A stretch of 64,000 nt of DNA from Pedobacter petrophilus (GCF_009674725.1 NZ_WKKH01000014.1:1-64000); one strand, 5' to 3'; shown: positions 7,802 to 17,566, counted from the first letter of the stretch. Numbers and translations: made by a program. Notes: a model not told the origin generated them from the sequence alone.

Positions 7802-8803
7802 TTAGATTGTGCCCGAATCTGCTATCATTCCGTGGCCTTGCCATCCCAGTATATGTCCATCATCTTCACTTACCCGTACCAGTTTACCCTTTTGATTAAA
7901 CACCAGTTGCAGGCCATGCTCCTGCTCCCATTCACAATAAAAGATTAAGCGAAGGTAAACGCCTTTGTCTTCATAGGGCTCGCGGGTAATATATATTTCT
8001 CTTGGTGTAGCGTAGTTCCATATCTGCTTAGGATCTTTTATATCCCACAAATGCTGGTCAGCTTCATCATAACCTATGGCATCTAAAAAATCCATACAGT
8101 TTTGATATACATAAGCACTGGCTGCTTCTCGGTTTTTAAATGTTTTTGCCAAGAAATTACGGATGGTTTCATCAGCTTCTTCCATAAAGCTTTCATCTTC
8201 AACGGGATGGTAATCAGTAATGGTGAATTTCATTTCAACATTGTCTAAAAAACCAATTTTTTGTGGTTCAGATACCCACCAATCATCAAAATCAGCATTT
8301 TTTAACGTCCCAATTACCGTAGATGTTACTTCCGTTTGGATAATAGGTATCCGTTTCTTCTGAGGTGGAATTTCATTAGTAAGGCTTGCAAAAGTAGCTT
8401 CTTTTTCTGCCTCTGTTTTAGGCGTAAAACTTTCTAGTTTCAAAAACAGTTCTTTAATATTTGTTACCCGTGTCATCTCCCTGCTGGAAATGGTAATGGC
8501 TACATCTTGTATATTTTGATCATACCTTATCGATAGCATATTATAATTAAAATGGGTAGGCAGTTCAAAAAAGAAATATCTGCTCACGGTATAATAGGCC
8601 AGGCATATTCTAAAACTATCTGATGGATTAGTGGAATCGTCAGGCGAACAGTTTAGCAAAGGATGGTATTTGCGGATGATCAGCAGCATTTCTCCATCAG
8701 GGCTAAGTGCCGATAACGGATAGGTTTTTATGAAAGTTTTAAGAATTTTATCTTGGTCTGCTATCAGATATTCTCCCGGATTTTCAATTTCCCAACCTGT
8801 CAT
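7802..8803 (-). CDS. DUF6985-type protein
   Basis: A 333-residue cytoplasmic protein. The C-terminal 170 residues resemble the DUF6985 family: a start near GTLKNADFDDWWVSEPQKI, then YHPVEDESFMEEADETIRNF, WDIKDPKQIWNYATPREIYI and the closing EWEQEHGLQLVFNQKGKLVR with DGHI. The N-terminal half (about 1-150) is a different, unrecognised domain with alternating beta-like segments. DUF6985 proteins recur beside polymorphic-toxin immunity genes (family knowledge), in line with the SUFU gene downstream. It is probably the first gene of the three-gene minus-strand group. Domain assignment is from pattern memory and fairly firm; function is unknown. Confidence 0.72.
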   Translation of the reverse strand: MTGWEIENPGEYLIADQDKILKTFIKTYPLSALSPDGEMLLIIRKYHPLLNCSPDDSTNPSDSFRICLAYYTVSRYFFFELPTHFNYNMLSIRYDQNIQDVAITISSREMTRVTNIKELFLKLESFTPKTEAEKEATFASLTNEIPPQKKRIPIIQTEVTSTVIGTLKNADFDDWWVSEPQKIGFLDNVEMKFTITDYHPVEDESFMEEADETIRNFLAKTFKNREAASAYVYQNCMDFLDAIGYDEADQHLWDIKDPKQIWNYATPREIYITREPYEDKGVYLRLIFYCEWEQEHGLQLVFNQKGKLVRVSEDDGHILGWQGHGMIADSGTI

Positions 8804-9044
8804 GTCCTTATGGTTTAAATTTTAAACGTTCGTTGATTTGTTTTAATTGATTTACCCTTCGCCATTTCCGCTACCGAAAACTTATTACTGTTAATGCTTT
8901 TAATTTCTACGCATTGTTTTTTCTCTCCAAGTTTTGTGCCGGTGCTTAAAAACCTGGCGATATTAGAAAAAGTGCTATGGCACAGCCATAACACTAATGG
9001 AGCGTAGTTATAATATTTTGAATAATGGCTTCGTTTGTATTTTC

Positions 9045-9395
9045 TTAGATTTTACTTTCCTTTTCTGGAGCAAAATTAAATCTGCCTTCGAATATTTTAC
9101 CAATAATTGGAACTGGTTTTTCTAACTCATTATTTGCTGCAATAATGCCCAACAATAAGAGTACAAAAGGAATGAATAAGATGAGGTAGAAAATTGCACC
9201 CAAAGATGGGATGATTGCCAATATAATGCTGCTTGCTATACTTAATAAAAAGGAGGTAATGATAATTCCAAGCGATTGACCCAAATGGTAATTTACGAGG
9301 CTGCTTTTTTCTGTTGATTTTTTAAACTCCAGGTAAGCAATGATCCAACCGATCAATGTAATGTAGGCTACAATAGCCATCGTCTTGTTTTTCAT
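9045..9395 (-). CDS. small membrane protein, DUF4870/Tic20-like
   Basis: A 116-residue protein with three to four hydrophobic segments: MAIVAYITLIGWIIAYLEF, LGQSLGIIITSFLLSIASSI, then IPSLGAIFYLILFIPFVLLL. A polar loop (KKSTEKSSLVNYHLGQ) containing the conserved-looking YHLGQS separates the first two. This layout fits the DUF4870 family of small inner-membrane proteins of unknown role. I choose the ATG at 9395, which gives the usual MKNKTMAIV-like N-terminus; the frame runs on to 9464 but that extension is unlikely. It is monocistronic. The adjacent 8804-9044 shows no gene. Confidence 0.65.
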   Translation of the reverse strand: MKNKTMAIVAYITLIGWIIAYLEFKKSTEKSSLVNYHLGQSLGIIITSFLLSIASSIILAIIPSLGAIFYLILFIPFVLLLLGIIAANNELEKPVPIIGKIFEGRFNFAPEKESKI

Positions 9396-9587
9396 AGATT
9401 TATTTTTTTTGGTGATTGAATACGTCAAAATTAGGGCTGTATGCATCATTAACCAAGAAAACAACGACTACTCATCGACTACCGACAGAAAAACAGGCGT
9501 CTACAATGCGTCTACAGAAAGTAATTAAAAATCTTAATAACAGCCACTTAAGCTAAAACCATCTTTTTAGGGAATGTTTATTTTTTC

Positions 9588-9595
9588 TATTTTTG
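9588..9595 (+). promoter_or_regulatory. -7 promoter element TATTTTTG next to the start codon
   Basis: TATTTTTG matches the Bacteroidota -7 consensus TAnnTTTG and ends 3 nt before the ATG at 9599, so the transcript would start at or right beside the start codon. No good -33 TTG is visible. Tentative. Confidence 0.35.
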
Positions 9596-9598
9596 GTG

Positions 9599-11465
9599 AT
9601 GCAGTTACCACTGAAAGCAATACTGATCCTGTTTTTTTTTATTCACTTGCCAGCACCAGGCAGATGCACAAAAAATATATCTGGATTCTATAAATCACTT
9701 ACTGGTAAATAAAAATTTGCCTAAAGCAGACCGCATTAATATTTTATGTAAGCTGGCGAAAGCTAATTTTGAACAGAACCTGCCATTATCCTTTAAGCAG
9801 GCGAATGAGGCACTGCAACTCGGACAGACATTATCTGATGGACGAGGCAAAGCCATGGCTTTTGCAACGCTCATTCATCTCTTTGTTTGGAAAAAAGATT
9901 TAAAAAAGGCTTATTCATGCCGCGATAGCGCAATGTATTATGCCAAAAAAACAAAAGACCCGGTAACAATCGGCTTTGTTTGGTTTAGAAACGGCTGGCT
10001 GGATCTGATTAATGATGATAATGATCAATCTGCCAGAAAGCTCTTAAAAGCACTGGATTATTTTAAAGGCCACGGCGCATCAGAATATGAAAGCACCATC
10101 TACCATTATCTGGCTAGCTTCTATAGCTATGGAAATGACCCGGCTAAGCAAACAAAATATGCCAATTTGTGCTACCAGGCAGCGCTGGAAAGCAAACAGG
10201 TTGATGCATTAAATAATGCCTATTTTACCATCGGCCAAACTTATTTTGATCGTTTTAAGGCAAACCCAAACAACCGGACGCTATTGGATTCAGCCCTTAT
10301 GATCAATAAAAAATCTCTCCTTTTGGCTAAACAACAAGAAGGCCGTTTATTATTAAGGAGCAACACGGCTGCAATTGCTTTAAATACTGCGAATACCTAT
10401 TTCCAATACTTTCCAGCCGCCTATAGAGACAGCGCCGAAAAATATCTCGATGTGGCAATCGGCATTGCAACGAAAACAAATTTGCATGAGGTGCTGCTGA
10501 ACTGCTATGGAATGCGAAGCGAATACGCCATGCGTGATGGACGTTTAAACGAAGCTGAAAAAATTTTATTGGATGGTTTAAACAAGGCCGATGGAGTGGT
10601 TAGCATGCCTTTAACAAAGGCCAGAATTTTTGAAGCACTTGCTAAGATTGCCGAAAAAAAAGGAGATAGTCAACTTAGTCTAAGTTACCTGAAACAATAT
10701 TTTGAATGCTATAAACAAGCCTTTAACGAAGAAAAAATCAACAGCATTGCGCGGGTAGAAGCACAATATCAATCAGAAAAAAAGGAACAGGAAATTGCCT
10801 ATCTGCAAAAAGAAGCATCTTTCGCTAAAAAACTTACCGCCTTCTATATTTCGCTGGGCGTTATGGCAATGGCCGTATTACTTTTTTTCCTTCGCTCTTA
10901 TAATTTCAAATTGAAGGCAGCTGTTAAAAAGCAGGAACTGGTTGATCAGCAAAAAACGGCCGCAGAACTCAGGGCACAATTAAAAGAGGCAGAAGCTATC
11001 CGGTTACAAACAGAACAGGTTTTACTTAAAGAACGTGGAGAGCGTTTGCAAAAAGAAGTGATGGCCGGAACGCTGCAAATTGAAGAGAAAAATGAGTTGC
11101 TGGAATTGCTATCAGGAAAGGTTGATAAAGAGAGTCACCTTTCTTTTGATGAGCAAATGAAAAGAATTTTAAACCAGCAACGTAAAATGGATAAGGATTT
11201 TGAAGCTCATAAAGCAGACTTTTTTGAAACCAATCCTGCTTTTTTCGAGCGCTTACAGCAACAGGCGAATCAAAGCCTTACGCGTCTTGATTTGAAGTAC
11301 TGCTCTTACATGTTGATGGGATTATCGAATAAGGAAGTTTCTGTACGCCTGGGGATTGAACCTAAAAGTGTACGCATGAGCCGTTACCGGATTAAGCAAA
11401 AACTGGGTTTAGGTAAGGATGATGACTTGAGCTTGTTTCTTCAAAATCAAAGTTTGAAACATTGA
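9599..11465 (+). CDS. TPR sensor/regulator with LuxR-type HTH, signal peptide frameshifted
   Basis: About 620 residues if the frame is restored. Order: signal peptide, a long run of TPR-like helical repeats (for example ADRINILCKLAKANFEQNL; LPLTKARIFEALAKIAEKKG-like units), one TM helix (FYISLGVMAMAVLLFFLRSY), a coiled coil (EAIRLQTEQVLLKERGERL) and a C-terminal LuxR-like HTH (LKYCSYMLMGLSNKEVSVRL, then PKSVRMSRYRIKQKLGL). Such proteins are membrane-anchored Bacteroidota regulators. As read, the ATG at 9599 gives a hydrophobic leader, but the run of nine T at 9632-9640 throws it into a stop. Eight T would read LILFFLFTCQHQADAQKIYL straight into the TPR part. Otherwise translation could only begin at a TTG at 9717, losing the leader. 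The gap may be a sequencing error, slippage or inactivation. Confidence 0.75.
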
Positions 11466-11574
11466 GAAATGTTTTGGAGGGTAATGGCTTAGAAGTTTAG
11501 GAGTTAGCAATTTGTCTAAGCCGTTTATTCTCCCGGGTGATCAGTAATTGCTCTATCAAAGAATCTACAAAATA

Positions 11575-11810
11575 GATTGCTTCGTCGTGCCTCCTCGCAA
11601 GGACGATTATGCTCGGGGGGTCGTCCTCCTGAACTTGTTTCAGTAATCTAACATAGAAAGGCCCCTGAAATGAATTCAGGGTGACGTTTCGTGTTAACGC
11701 ATCCCGCTCAAAAATCCGTCATTGCGAAGGAGATCCTTCATCTGCTGAAGCAATCCACATCGAAGAAACCAACAAAAACAGATTGCTTCGTCGTACCTCC
11801 TCGCAATGAT
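11575..11810. repeat. dispersed palindromic intergenic repeats
   Basis: Three pieces of one repeat family lie here. GATTGCTTCGTCGTGCCTCC begins at 11575 and recurs with one change at 11781. An inverted half runs 11718-11755 (GTCATTGCGA ... GAAGCAATC), so ATTGCGA (11721) pairs with TCGCAAT (11801) and GAAGCAATC (11747) with GATTGCTTC (11781). Between them sit the dispersed 20-mer also found at 5367 (here 11624-11643) and a CCCTGAA/TTCAGGG hairpin near 11663-11681. The region fills the gap between two convergent genes and may also stop transcription. No gene is seen in 11466-11825. Confidence 0.65.
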
Positions 11811-11825
11811 TACCGAAAAAAACCA

Positions 11826-13389
11826 TTAATCAATAGTAAAATACTTAAGCCCAAGCGTAGTACTATTTGCCTTTCTTACTTTGTTTGTCAACGCCTTACT
11901 ATCAGAAAGTTGCTGATCGTATGATGGAATCATCTCTTTCATCCTCGTCTGCCATTCTGCCGAAGCCATTTTTTCAGGGAAACACTTTTTCAGTACCGTA
12001 ATCATAATATCTACAGAAGTGGAAGCACCCGGAGAAGCACCTAATAAAGCGGCCAGGCTGCCATCTTCTGCACTAACCACCTCGGTTCCGAACTTGCAGC
12101 ACACCACCTTCTTTCTCATCTTTCTTAATAATCTGCACCCGTTGTCCGGCGGTTTCCAGTTTCCAGTCTGATGCTTTCGCTTCCGGAAAATATTCTCTCA
12201 GGGCTTTTAAACGTTCTTCATCTGATTGCGTAACCTGACTAATCAGGTATTTGGTTAGCGGAATATTATCTACACCTGCAGACATCATCGGGCCGATATT
12301 TTTTAAGGTCACAGAACGGGTTAAATCCAGGTATGAGCCTTGTTTCAAAAACTTAGAAGAAAAACCGGCATAAGGGCCGAAAAGCAAAGCTTTTTTACCG
12401 TTAATTATCCTGGTATCTAAATGTGGTACAGACATTGGCGGGGCACCCACACCAGCCTTGCCATACACTTTGGTAATGTGTTTGGCAATAACATCCTGAT
12501 TGTTGCAAACCAACCATTCTCCACTTACCGGAAAACCGCCGAAACCTTTACCTTCAGGGATTTTTGATTTTTGCAATAACCTCAAAGCACCACCTCCGGC
12601 ACCAATAAAAACAAATTTTGCTTTTATATTTCGCTCTTTCTCTGTTTTTTTATCCAGTACGGTTACCAACCAACTCCCATCATCAAGGCGTTTTAAATTT
12701 TTCACTTCATGGTTTAATTCTACCTTTACACCAGCTTCTTTCTTTAAAGAGGCAACCAAACCCCTGGTTAAACTCCCAAAATTAACATCGGTTCCAATGG
12801 CCATGTAAGTTGCGGCAACCTTTTGTTTCCGGTCTCTACCCGTCATTACTAAAGGCATCCATTTGGCAAGCGTATCAAAATTTTCAGAATATTGCATGCC
12901 TTTAAACAACAACTGCCTGCTCAATACCTCGTAGCGTTTTTTAAGGTATTCTACATTTTTATCGCCCCAAACGAAACTCATGTGCGGAACATTATTAATG
13001 AAAGATTTAGGTGCCGGAAGTTTTCCTTTATTCACCATATACGCCCAGAACTGCTTCGAAATTTCAAAATGCTCGTTTATGGCAATTGCTTTATTAAATT
13101 CTATTGTTCCATCCGGCCGCTGAGGCGTATAATTCAGCTCACAAAAAGCCGAGTGGCCTGTACCTGCATTGTTCCAGGCATCAGAACTTTCTGCAGCCAC
13201 AAGATCAAGCCTTTCGTAAATATTTATTTTAAGCTTCGGGTTCAGCGTTTTCATCATCGAACCCAGTGTTGCGCTCATTACACCCGCACCCACCAGCACT
13301 ACATCTGTCTGCTCATCTACCTCTTTATTTTTACAACCTACACTTAAACCTATAAAAAGGATAAGCAGGTACGAAATTGATCTTTTCAT
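11826..13389 (-). pseudogene. mqo: malate:quinone oxidoreductase, split by a single-base frameshift
   Basis: FAD-dependent oxidation of malate to oxaloacetate at the membrane, electrons passing to quinone. The N-terminal frame (13389 down to about 12095) shows the dinucleotide fold VVLVGAGVMSATLGSMMKTL and family blocks SSDAWNNAGTGHSAFCELNY, PHMSFVWGDKNVEYLKKRY and FVFIGAGGGALRLLQKS. It then runs [15 protein letters not shown] and goes out of frame. The rest ([20 protein letters not shown], then [17 protein letters not shown]) continues in another frame. One surplus base at 12094/12095 (CTGCAAGTTC instead of CTGCAGTTC on the coding strand) explains it. Restored length is about 520, normal for Mqo. 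A lipobox-like LSVGC near residue 19 is unusual for a cytoplasmic-face enzyme. It is the last gene of the dicarboxylate cluster. Confidence 0.88.
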
Positions 13390-13418
13390 AATTTTTAATT
13401 TATGTTAGTTTTGGAGCG

Positions 13419-14606
13419 CTATGATTCGCTCCTTGATATAATTAATGCGGCAATAGCATGCCCAATGGTATTGGTAATTGCCCTGGCCTCGCTCATAAAC
13501 CGATCGATGCTTAGCAAAACAGCCAAACCCTCTACCGGAATTTTGTGAATACTGCCAATGGTAGTTACCAAGGCTAAAAAACCCGTTCCGGGAATGCCCG
13601 ATGCACTCTTTGAAGTGAGTAAAATAATCACCACGATTGCTGAAAGCTCCGTAAATGAAAAACTGATGTTATAGAGCTGAGCCAGAAAAATTACCGCCAT
13701 GCCCAGGTAAATACAGGTTCCGTTTAAATTCAGCGAGTTTCCGGTAACCGTAACCAACGATACTACTGGTCTTTTTAAGCCCACTTTTTCTAGTTTTTCC
13801 AGTAGTAAAGGGATTACGGAACTAGATGATGACGTTCCTAAAGCATAAAGTAATTCGTTTTTGATCGAGCCTAAATAAGTATAAAGATTTACCTTCAATG
13901 CCACTAAAAGCGACCCAAAAACCACCGCTACGAATACAAACATGGTGATGTAAGTTCCGGCAAGCATTTTGCCAATAGGCAGCAGGGTATCCAGGCCAAA
14001 GCGGCCCACCGTATAGGCAATGCCGCTAAATGCAACTATTGGTGCCAGCAGAAAAACATACCGGAGTAAACGCAGTACAATTGATTTTAATTGCTCAAAA
14101 ATTTTCACCACCCGATCCCGCTTTGCCAAACGATTGATTATAATGCCAATTAAAACGGCCAGAATAAATAACAGCAACATGCTGTTCTGCATTACAACTT
14201 TAAGCCAACCTTCATAATCAGGAGAAATTAACCTGGCTGGCCCGATGGCTTCTACTAAACTCCGGTCTATTTTCCCCGGCCTGATAATTAAGGCACTGCA
14301 AATCCCAAAAATAATGGCCAGCGTGCTTACCACCGTAAAATAAACAATGGCTTTTGCGGTGATTCTTCCTGCCACTTTAAGGCTTTCCAGGCTTCCAACC
14401 ACGCTAACAATGCTTAGAAATATGACCGGTGGAACAAAGGGCTCAATCACCGAAACAAACAATCTCCCTACCCACTGCAACTTGATCGCAAAACCGGGCA
14501 GGTACACGCCAACCATCGTACCCAAAATAATGGCCACAAATATCTGTAAGCTTAAAGACTTGTTTAGCTTATCTATAATCGGATCGGTTTTTTCTGTCAG
14601 GGTCAA
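13419..14606 (-). CDS. DctA-like dicarboxylate:cation symporter, variant cation site
   Basis: A 395-residue DAACS-family inner-membrane carrier with eight predicted TM segments and re-entrant hairpins. It has the Ser-rich hairpin (GTSSSSSVIPLLLEKLEK) and the C-terminal signature IDRFMSEARAITNTIGHA, which resembles DctA (C4-dicarboxylate) rather than glutamate carriers. Oddly, the NMDGT-type cation motif reads NLNGT (residues 293-297), so the Asp that coordinates sodium is Asn295. The paralogue upstream keeps NLDGT. The final Asn/Asp of the substrate helix is also His (TIGHA against IIGNG). It may have altered coupling or substrate. It lies 35 bp after pckA and 29 bp before mqo, so probably co-transcribed. 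Confidence 0.85.
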   Translation of the reverse strand: MTLTEKTDPIIDKLNKSLSLQIFVAIILGTMVGVYLPGFAIKLQWVGRLFVSVIEPFVPPVIFLSIVSVVGSLESLKVAGRITAKAIVYFTVVSTLAIIFGICSALIIRPGKIDRSLVEAIGPARLISPDYEGWLKVVMQNSMLLLFILAVLIGIIINRLAKRDRVVKIFEQLKSIVLRLLRYVFLLAPIVAFSGIAYTVGRFGLDTLLPIGKMLAGTYITMFVFVAVVFGSLLVALKVNLYTYLGSIKNELLYALGTSSSSSVIPLLLEKLEKVGLKRPVVSLVTVTGNSLNLNGTCIYLGMAVIFLAQLYNISFSFTELSAIVVIILLTSKSASGIPGTGFLALVTTIGSIHKIPVEGLAVLLSIDRFMSEARAITNTIGHAIAALIISRSES

Positions 14607-14641
14607 ATTTTATGTGGATGATCTTCAATATAACAAAAATT

Positions 14642-16234
14642 CTACACAAAGGATGGTGCTGCTTCCTTAATCACTTCACTGGCTTGCCCTGCATAATTAG
14701 AAAAATGATCTTCAAATAACAGCGCTAAATCAGCAGCCTTTTGATCATACAGATTCACATCTTCCCAAAGGTCTCTCGGATTTAAAATTTCTTCCGGTAC
14801 ATTTGGGCAGGCTTGTGGTACCGCAAACTTGAAAACCGGATGCGACTCAAACGCAACTTTTTCCAGCGCTCCATTCATGGCCGCAGCAATTAGTGCCCTG
14901 GTATACTTCAAACTGATTCTGTTTCCCGTTCCAAAGGCACCACCAATCCAACCGGTATTTACCAGCCAAACATTTATTGCCGGATTTTCTTCGAGCTTTT
15001 TACCCAATAGTTCTGCATATTTTAAGGGATGCAAGGGTAAGAAGACCCTTCCGAAACAAGCAGAAAAGGTAGACTGTGGTTCAGAAACGCCCATTTCTGT
15101 CCCCGCAACTTTTGCAGTATAACCCGAAATGAAATGGTACATGGCCTGCCCTTTATCTAGCTTGCTGATTGGCGGCAAGATGCCGAAAGCATCACAAGTT
15201 AAAAAGAAGATGTTTTTTGGCGTTCCTCCTACCGATAGCGTTTTGGCATTGTTGATAAAATCTATCGGATAGGCTACCCTTGTATTTTCAGTTTTACCGG
15301 TATCAGAAAAGTCTACTTCGCCAGTTGCAGCATTAACCACAAGGTTTTCTAAAAGCGCACCCGGCTTAATGGCACCGAAAATCTCCGGCTCTTTCTCAGG
15401 GTTTAAATCAATGGCCTTTGCATAACAACCGCCTTCAAAATTAAACACACCTTCATCAGACCAGCCGTGTTCATCATCGCCGATTAAAGCCCGGCTGGCA
15501 TCGGCGCTTAGAGTTGTTTTTCCGGTTCCCGATAAGCCAAAAAACAGCGAAACATCGCCATCAGGCCCTTCATTCGCAGAACAATGCATACTTAAAACAC
15601 CTCTTTCAACAGGTAAAATATAATTTAACACGCTGAAAATTCCTTTTTTCATCTCTCCGGTGTAAGCTGTTCCGCCAATTAAAATAATTTTGCTGGTAAA
15701 GTTTACTACCGTAAAATTCCTTGCCCTTGTACCATCCGTTTCCGGATCAGCCTCAAAACCCGGGGCCTGTAAAATCAGCCATTCGGTTTCTTCAGCCGGC
15801 ATATTTTCTTGCTCAGGTCTTAAAAATAAATTATAGCAAAATAAATTTGCCCACGGCGTTTCATTCACAATTCTAATGCTTAAACCATATCTGGCATCAG
15901 CACAGGCATAGGCATCTCTTATCCAAACCTCTTTTTCGGCCAGATAAGCACGCATTTTACTGTACAAACCGTAAAAATGTGCCTGCGAAATCGGCCGGTT
16001 TACATCGCCCCAATCAACAGTATCTCTCGTTGTATCATCAATTACCGTAAATTTATCTTTCGGAGAACGGCCGGTAAATTTGCCCGTATCTACACAAAGT
16101 GCACCACTGCTACTCAAGCTGCCCTGTCCCCGCTCCAGCGTTTGGCTAACCAGCCTTTCTGCGCTTAATTGGTAATGCACCTGCTTACCGTAAACGCTGA
16201 ACCTTAATTCATTGAATGTTTCTGATGTATTCAT
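14642..16234 (-). CDS. pckA: phosphoenolpyruvate carboxykinase (ATP)
   Basis: A 530-residue cytoplasmic enzyme converting oxaloacetate and ATP to PEP, CO2 and ADP, the first committed step of gluconeogenesis. The P-loop GLSGTGKTTLS, the metal-binding kinase-2 motif LIGDDEHGW and the oxaloacetate-binding region (SGALCVDTGKFTGRSPKDKF) are all intact. FEGGCYAKAIDL and NEGPDGDVSLFFGLSG are typical family blocks. I use the ATG at 16234 (MNTSETFNEL); one at 16255 would overlap the upstream gene by 11 bp. The gene sits 10 bp behind the first symporter and 35 bp before the second. Together with Mqo it turns imported C4 acids into PEP. Confidence 0.95.
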   Translation of the reverse strand: MNTSETFNELRFSVYGKQVHYQLSAERLVSQTLERGQGSLSSSGALCVDTGKFTGRSPKDKFTVIDDTTRDTVDWGDVNRPISQAHFYGLYSKMRAYLAEKEVWIRDAYACADARYGLSIRIVNETPWANLFCYNLFLRPEQENMPAEETEWLILQAPGFEADPETDGTRARNFTVVNFTSKIILIGGTAYTGEMKKGIFSVLNYILPVERGVLSMHCSANEGPDGDVSLFFGLSGTGKTTLSADASRALIGDDEHGWSDEGVFNFEGGCYAKAIDLNPEKEPEIFGAIKPGALLENLVVNAATGEVDFSDTGKTENTRVAYPIDFINNAKTLSVGGTPKNIFFLTCDAFGILPPISKLDKGQAMYHFISGYTAKVAGTEMGVSEPQSTFSACFGRVFLPLHPLKYAELLGKKLEENPAINVWLVNTGWIGGAFGTGNRISLKYTRALIAAAMNGALEKVAFESHPVFKFAVPQACPNVPEEILNPRDLWEDVNLYDQKAADLALLFEDHFSNYAGQASEVIKEAAPSFV

Positions 16235-16244
16235 TTTATTAGAT

Positions 16245-17552
16245 TTAGTACACAAATTCTCGTTTTGCCAATTTCTTGTCTGCCTGGATCAAAGCCGGAT
16301 CTTCCTCTGCTTCAACCTGCGGATGAAATTCATTTTCACTTTTGGAAATCACAATCGTGGCTACACCATTACCGATAATGTTGGTAAGGGCACGGGCCTC
16401 ACTCATAAACTTATCTACACCAAGTAAAAAAGCCAGGCCTTCGATCGGGATTTTATGGATGGCTGCCAGCGTAGATGCCAGCACAATAAAACCACTTCCG
16501 GTTACGCCCGCGGCACCTTTAGAAGTAACCATTAAAATGCCGATAATACTGAGCATTTCCCAAACAGAAAGTTGAACGCCATATAATTGGGCAAGGAAAA
16601 TAACAGACATAGAAAGATAGATTGAAGTTCCATCCAGGTTAAAAGAATAGCCCGTTGGCACCACCAGCCCCACTACAGATTTACTGCAACCCATTTTTTC
16701 CAGTTTCTGCATAATAGAAGGCAATGCAGATTCTGAAGAGGAGGTGCCAAGCACCAGCAACAATTCTTCTTTAATGTATTTGATAAACTTCCAGATGCTC
16801 ATTTTGTAATACTTCATAATCCCGCCAAGGATTAAAAAGATAAACAGCCCCATAGTAAGGTATACAGTTCCCATCAGTTTGGCTAAAGGAACCAGCGTAT
16901 GTAAACCAAATTTACCAATGGTATAGGCCATGCCACCAAAGGCACCCAATGGAGCCAGGTACATCACATATTTTAATCCCTTGAAAACAATTTTAGAGAC
17001 GTAACTTAAACCACTTACGGCTTTTTCACGGTGTTTCGAGTAGTTTAAAATAATGCCGACGATGATGGCTACCAGCAACACCTGGATGGTGAGGTTACTC
17101 ATAAAGAAGTTAATCCAATCGAATCCTTTAGCTGGCGCATTGGTATATTTCGAAGCATTCTGAATTTGCAGATGCGACTTATCAATATTCCCCGGCCTGA
17201 TTAAAACGGCCATTAAAATTCCGATGGCCAGGGAAATAGTAGACACCACTTCAAAATAGATCAGAGATTTAAGTCCGATTCTGCCCACTTTTTTCAAATC
17301 GCCCATACCACTAATGCCCAGCACAATGGTTAAAAATATAATCGGGGCAATAAAGAGTTTAATAATATCAATGAAGGTTTTACCAATAACTTCCATTTTA
17401 ACGGCGGTTGCCGGGGCATAACTACCCAGTACTACACCCGCGATAATGGCCAGGAGCACCCAAAAGGTAAGGTTAGATAAAATTCGAATCCCAAGGCTCC
17501 TGGAGCGTTTGGTTTGCTGATTTTCTGGTTGAGGAATTTCTTTAATTAACAT
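16245..17552 (-). CDS. dctA: DctA-type C4-dicarboxylate:cation symporter
   Basis: A 435-residue inner-membrane carrier, the intact paralogue of the symporter at 13419-14606. Signature regions: GTSSSESALPSIMQKLEKMG (HP1 tip), GYSFNLDGTSIYLSMSVIFL (NMDGT-type cation motif, Asp present), GSGFIVLASTLAAI (HP2) and VDKFMSEARALTNIIGNGVA, which matches the DctA substrate helix closely. Known DctA proteins take up succinate, fumarate and malate with sodium or protons. It starts 14 bp downstream of the porin-like gene. The soluble N-terminus (MLIKEIPQPENQQTKRSRSL) and the acidic C-terminal tail are extra. Specificity is inferred from motif and from pckA/mqo nearby. Confidence 0.88.
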   Translation of the reverse strand: MLIKEIPQPENQQTKRSRSLGIRILSNLTFWVLLAIIAGVVLGSYAPATAVKMEVIGKTFIDIIKLFIAPIIFLTIVLGISGMGDLKKVGRIGLKSLIYFEVVSTISLAIGILMAVLIRPGNIDKSHLQIQNASKYTNAPAKGFDWINFFMSNLTIQVLLVAIIVGIILNYSKHREKAVSGLSYVSKIVFKGLKYVMYLAPLGAFGGMAYTIGKFGLHTLVPLAKLMGTVYLTMGLFIFLILGGIMKYYKMSIWKFIKYIKEELLLVLGTSSSESALPSIMQKLEKMGCSKSVVGLVVPTGYSFNLDGTSIYLSMSVIFLAQLYGVQLSVWEMLSIIGILMVTSKGAAGVTGSGFIVLASTLAAIHKIPIEGLAFLLGVDKFMSEARALTNIIGNGVATIVISKSENEFHPQVEAEEDPALIQADKKLAKREFVY

Positions 17553-17566
17553 GTTGCGCTGTTTTA

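Noticed and set aside
12500-13347. Plus-strand frames of 102 and 151 residues opposite mqo
   Set aside because: They mirror the coding strand of mqo and have no independent features.
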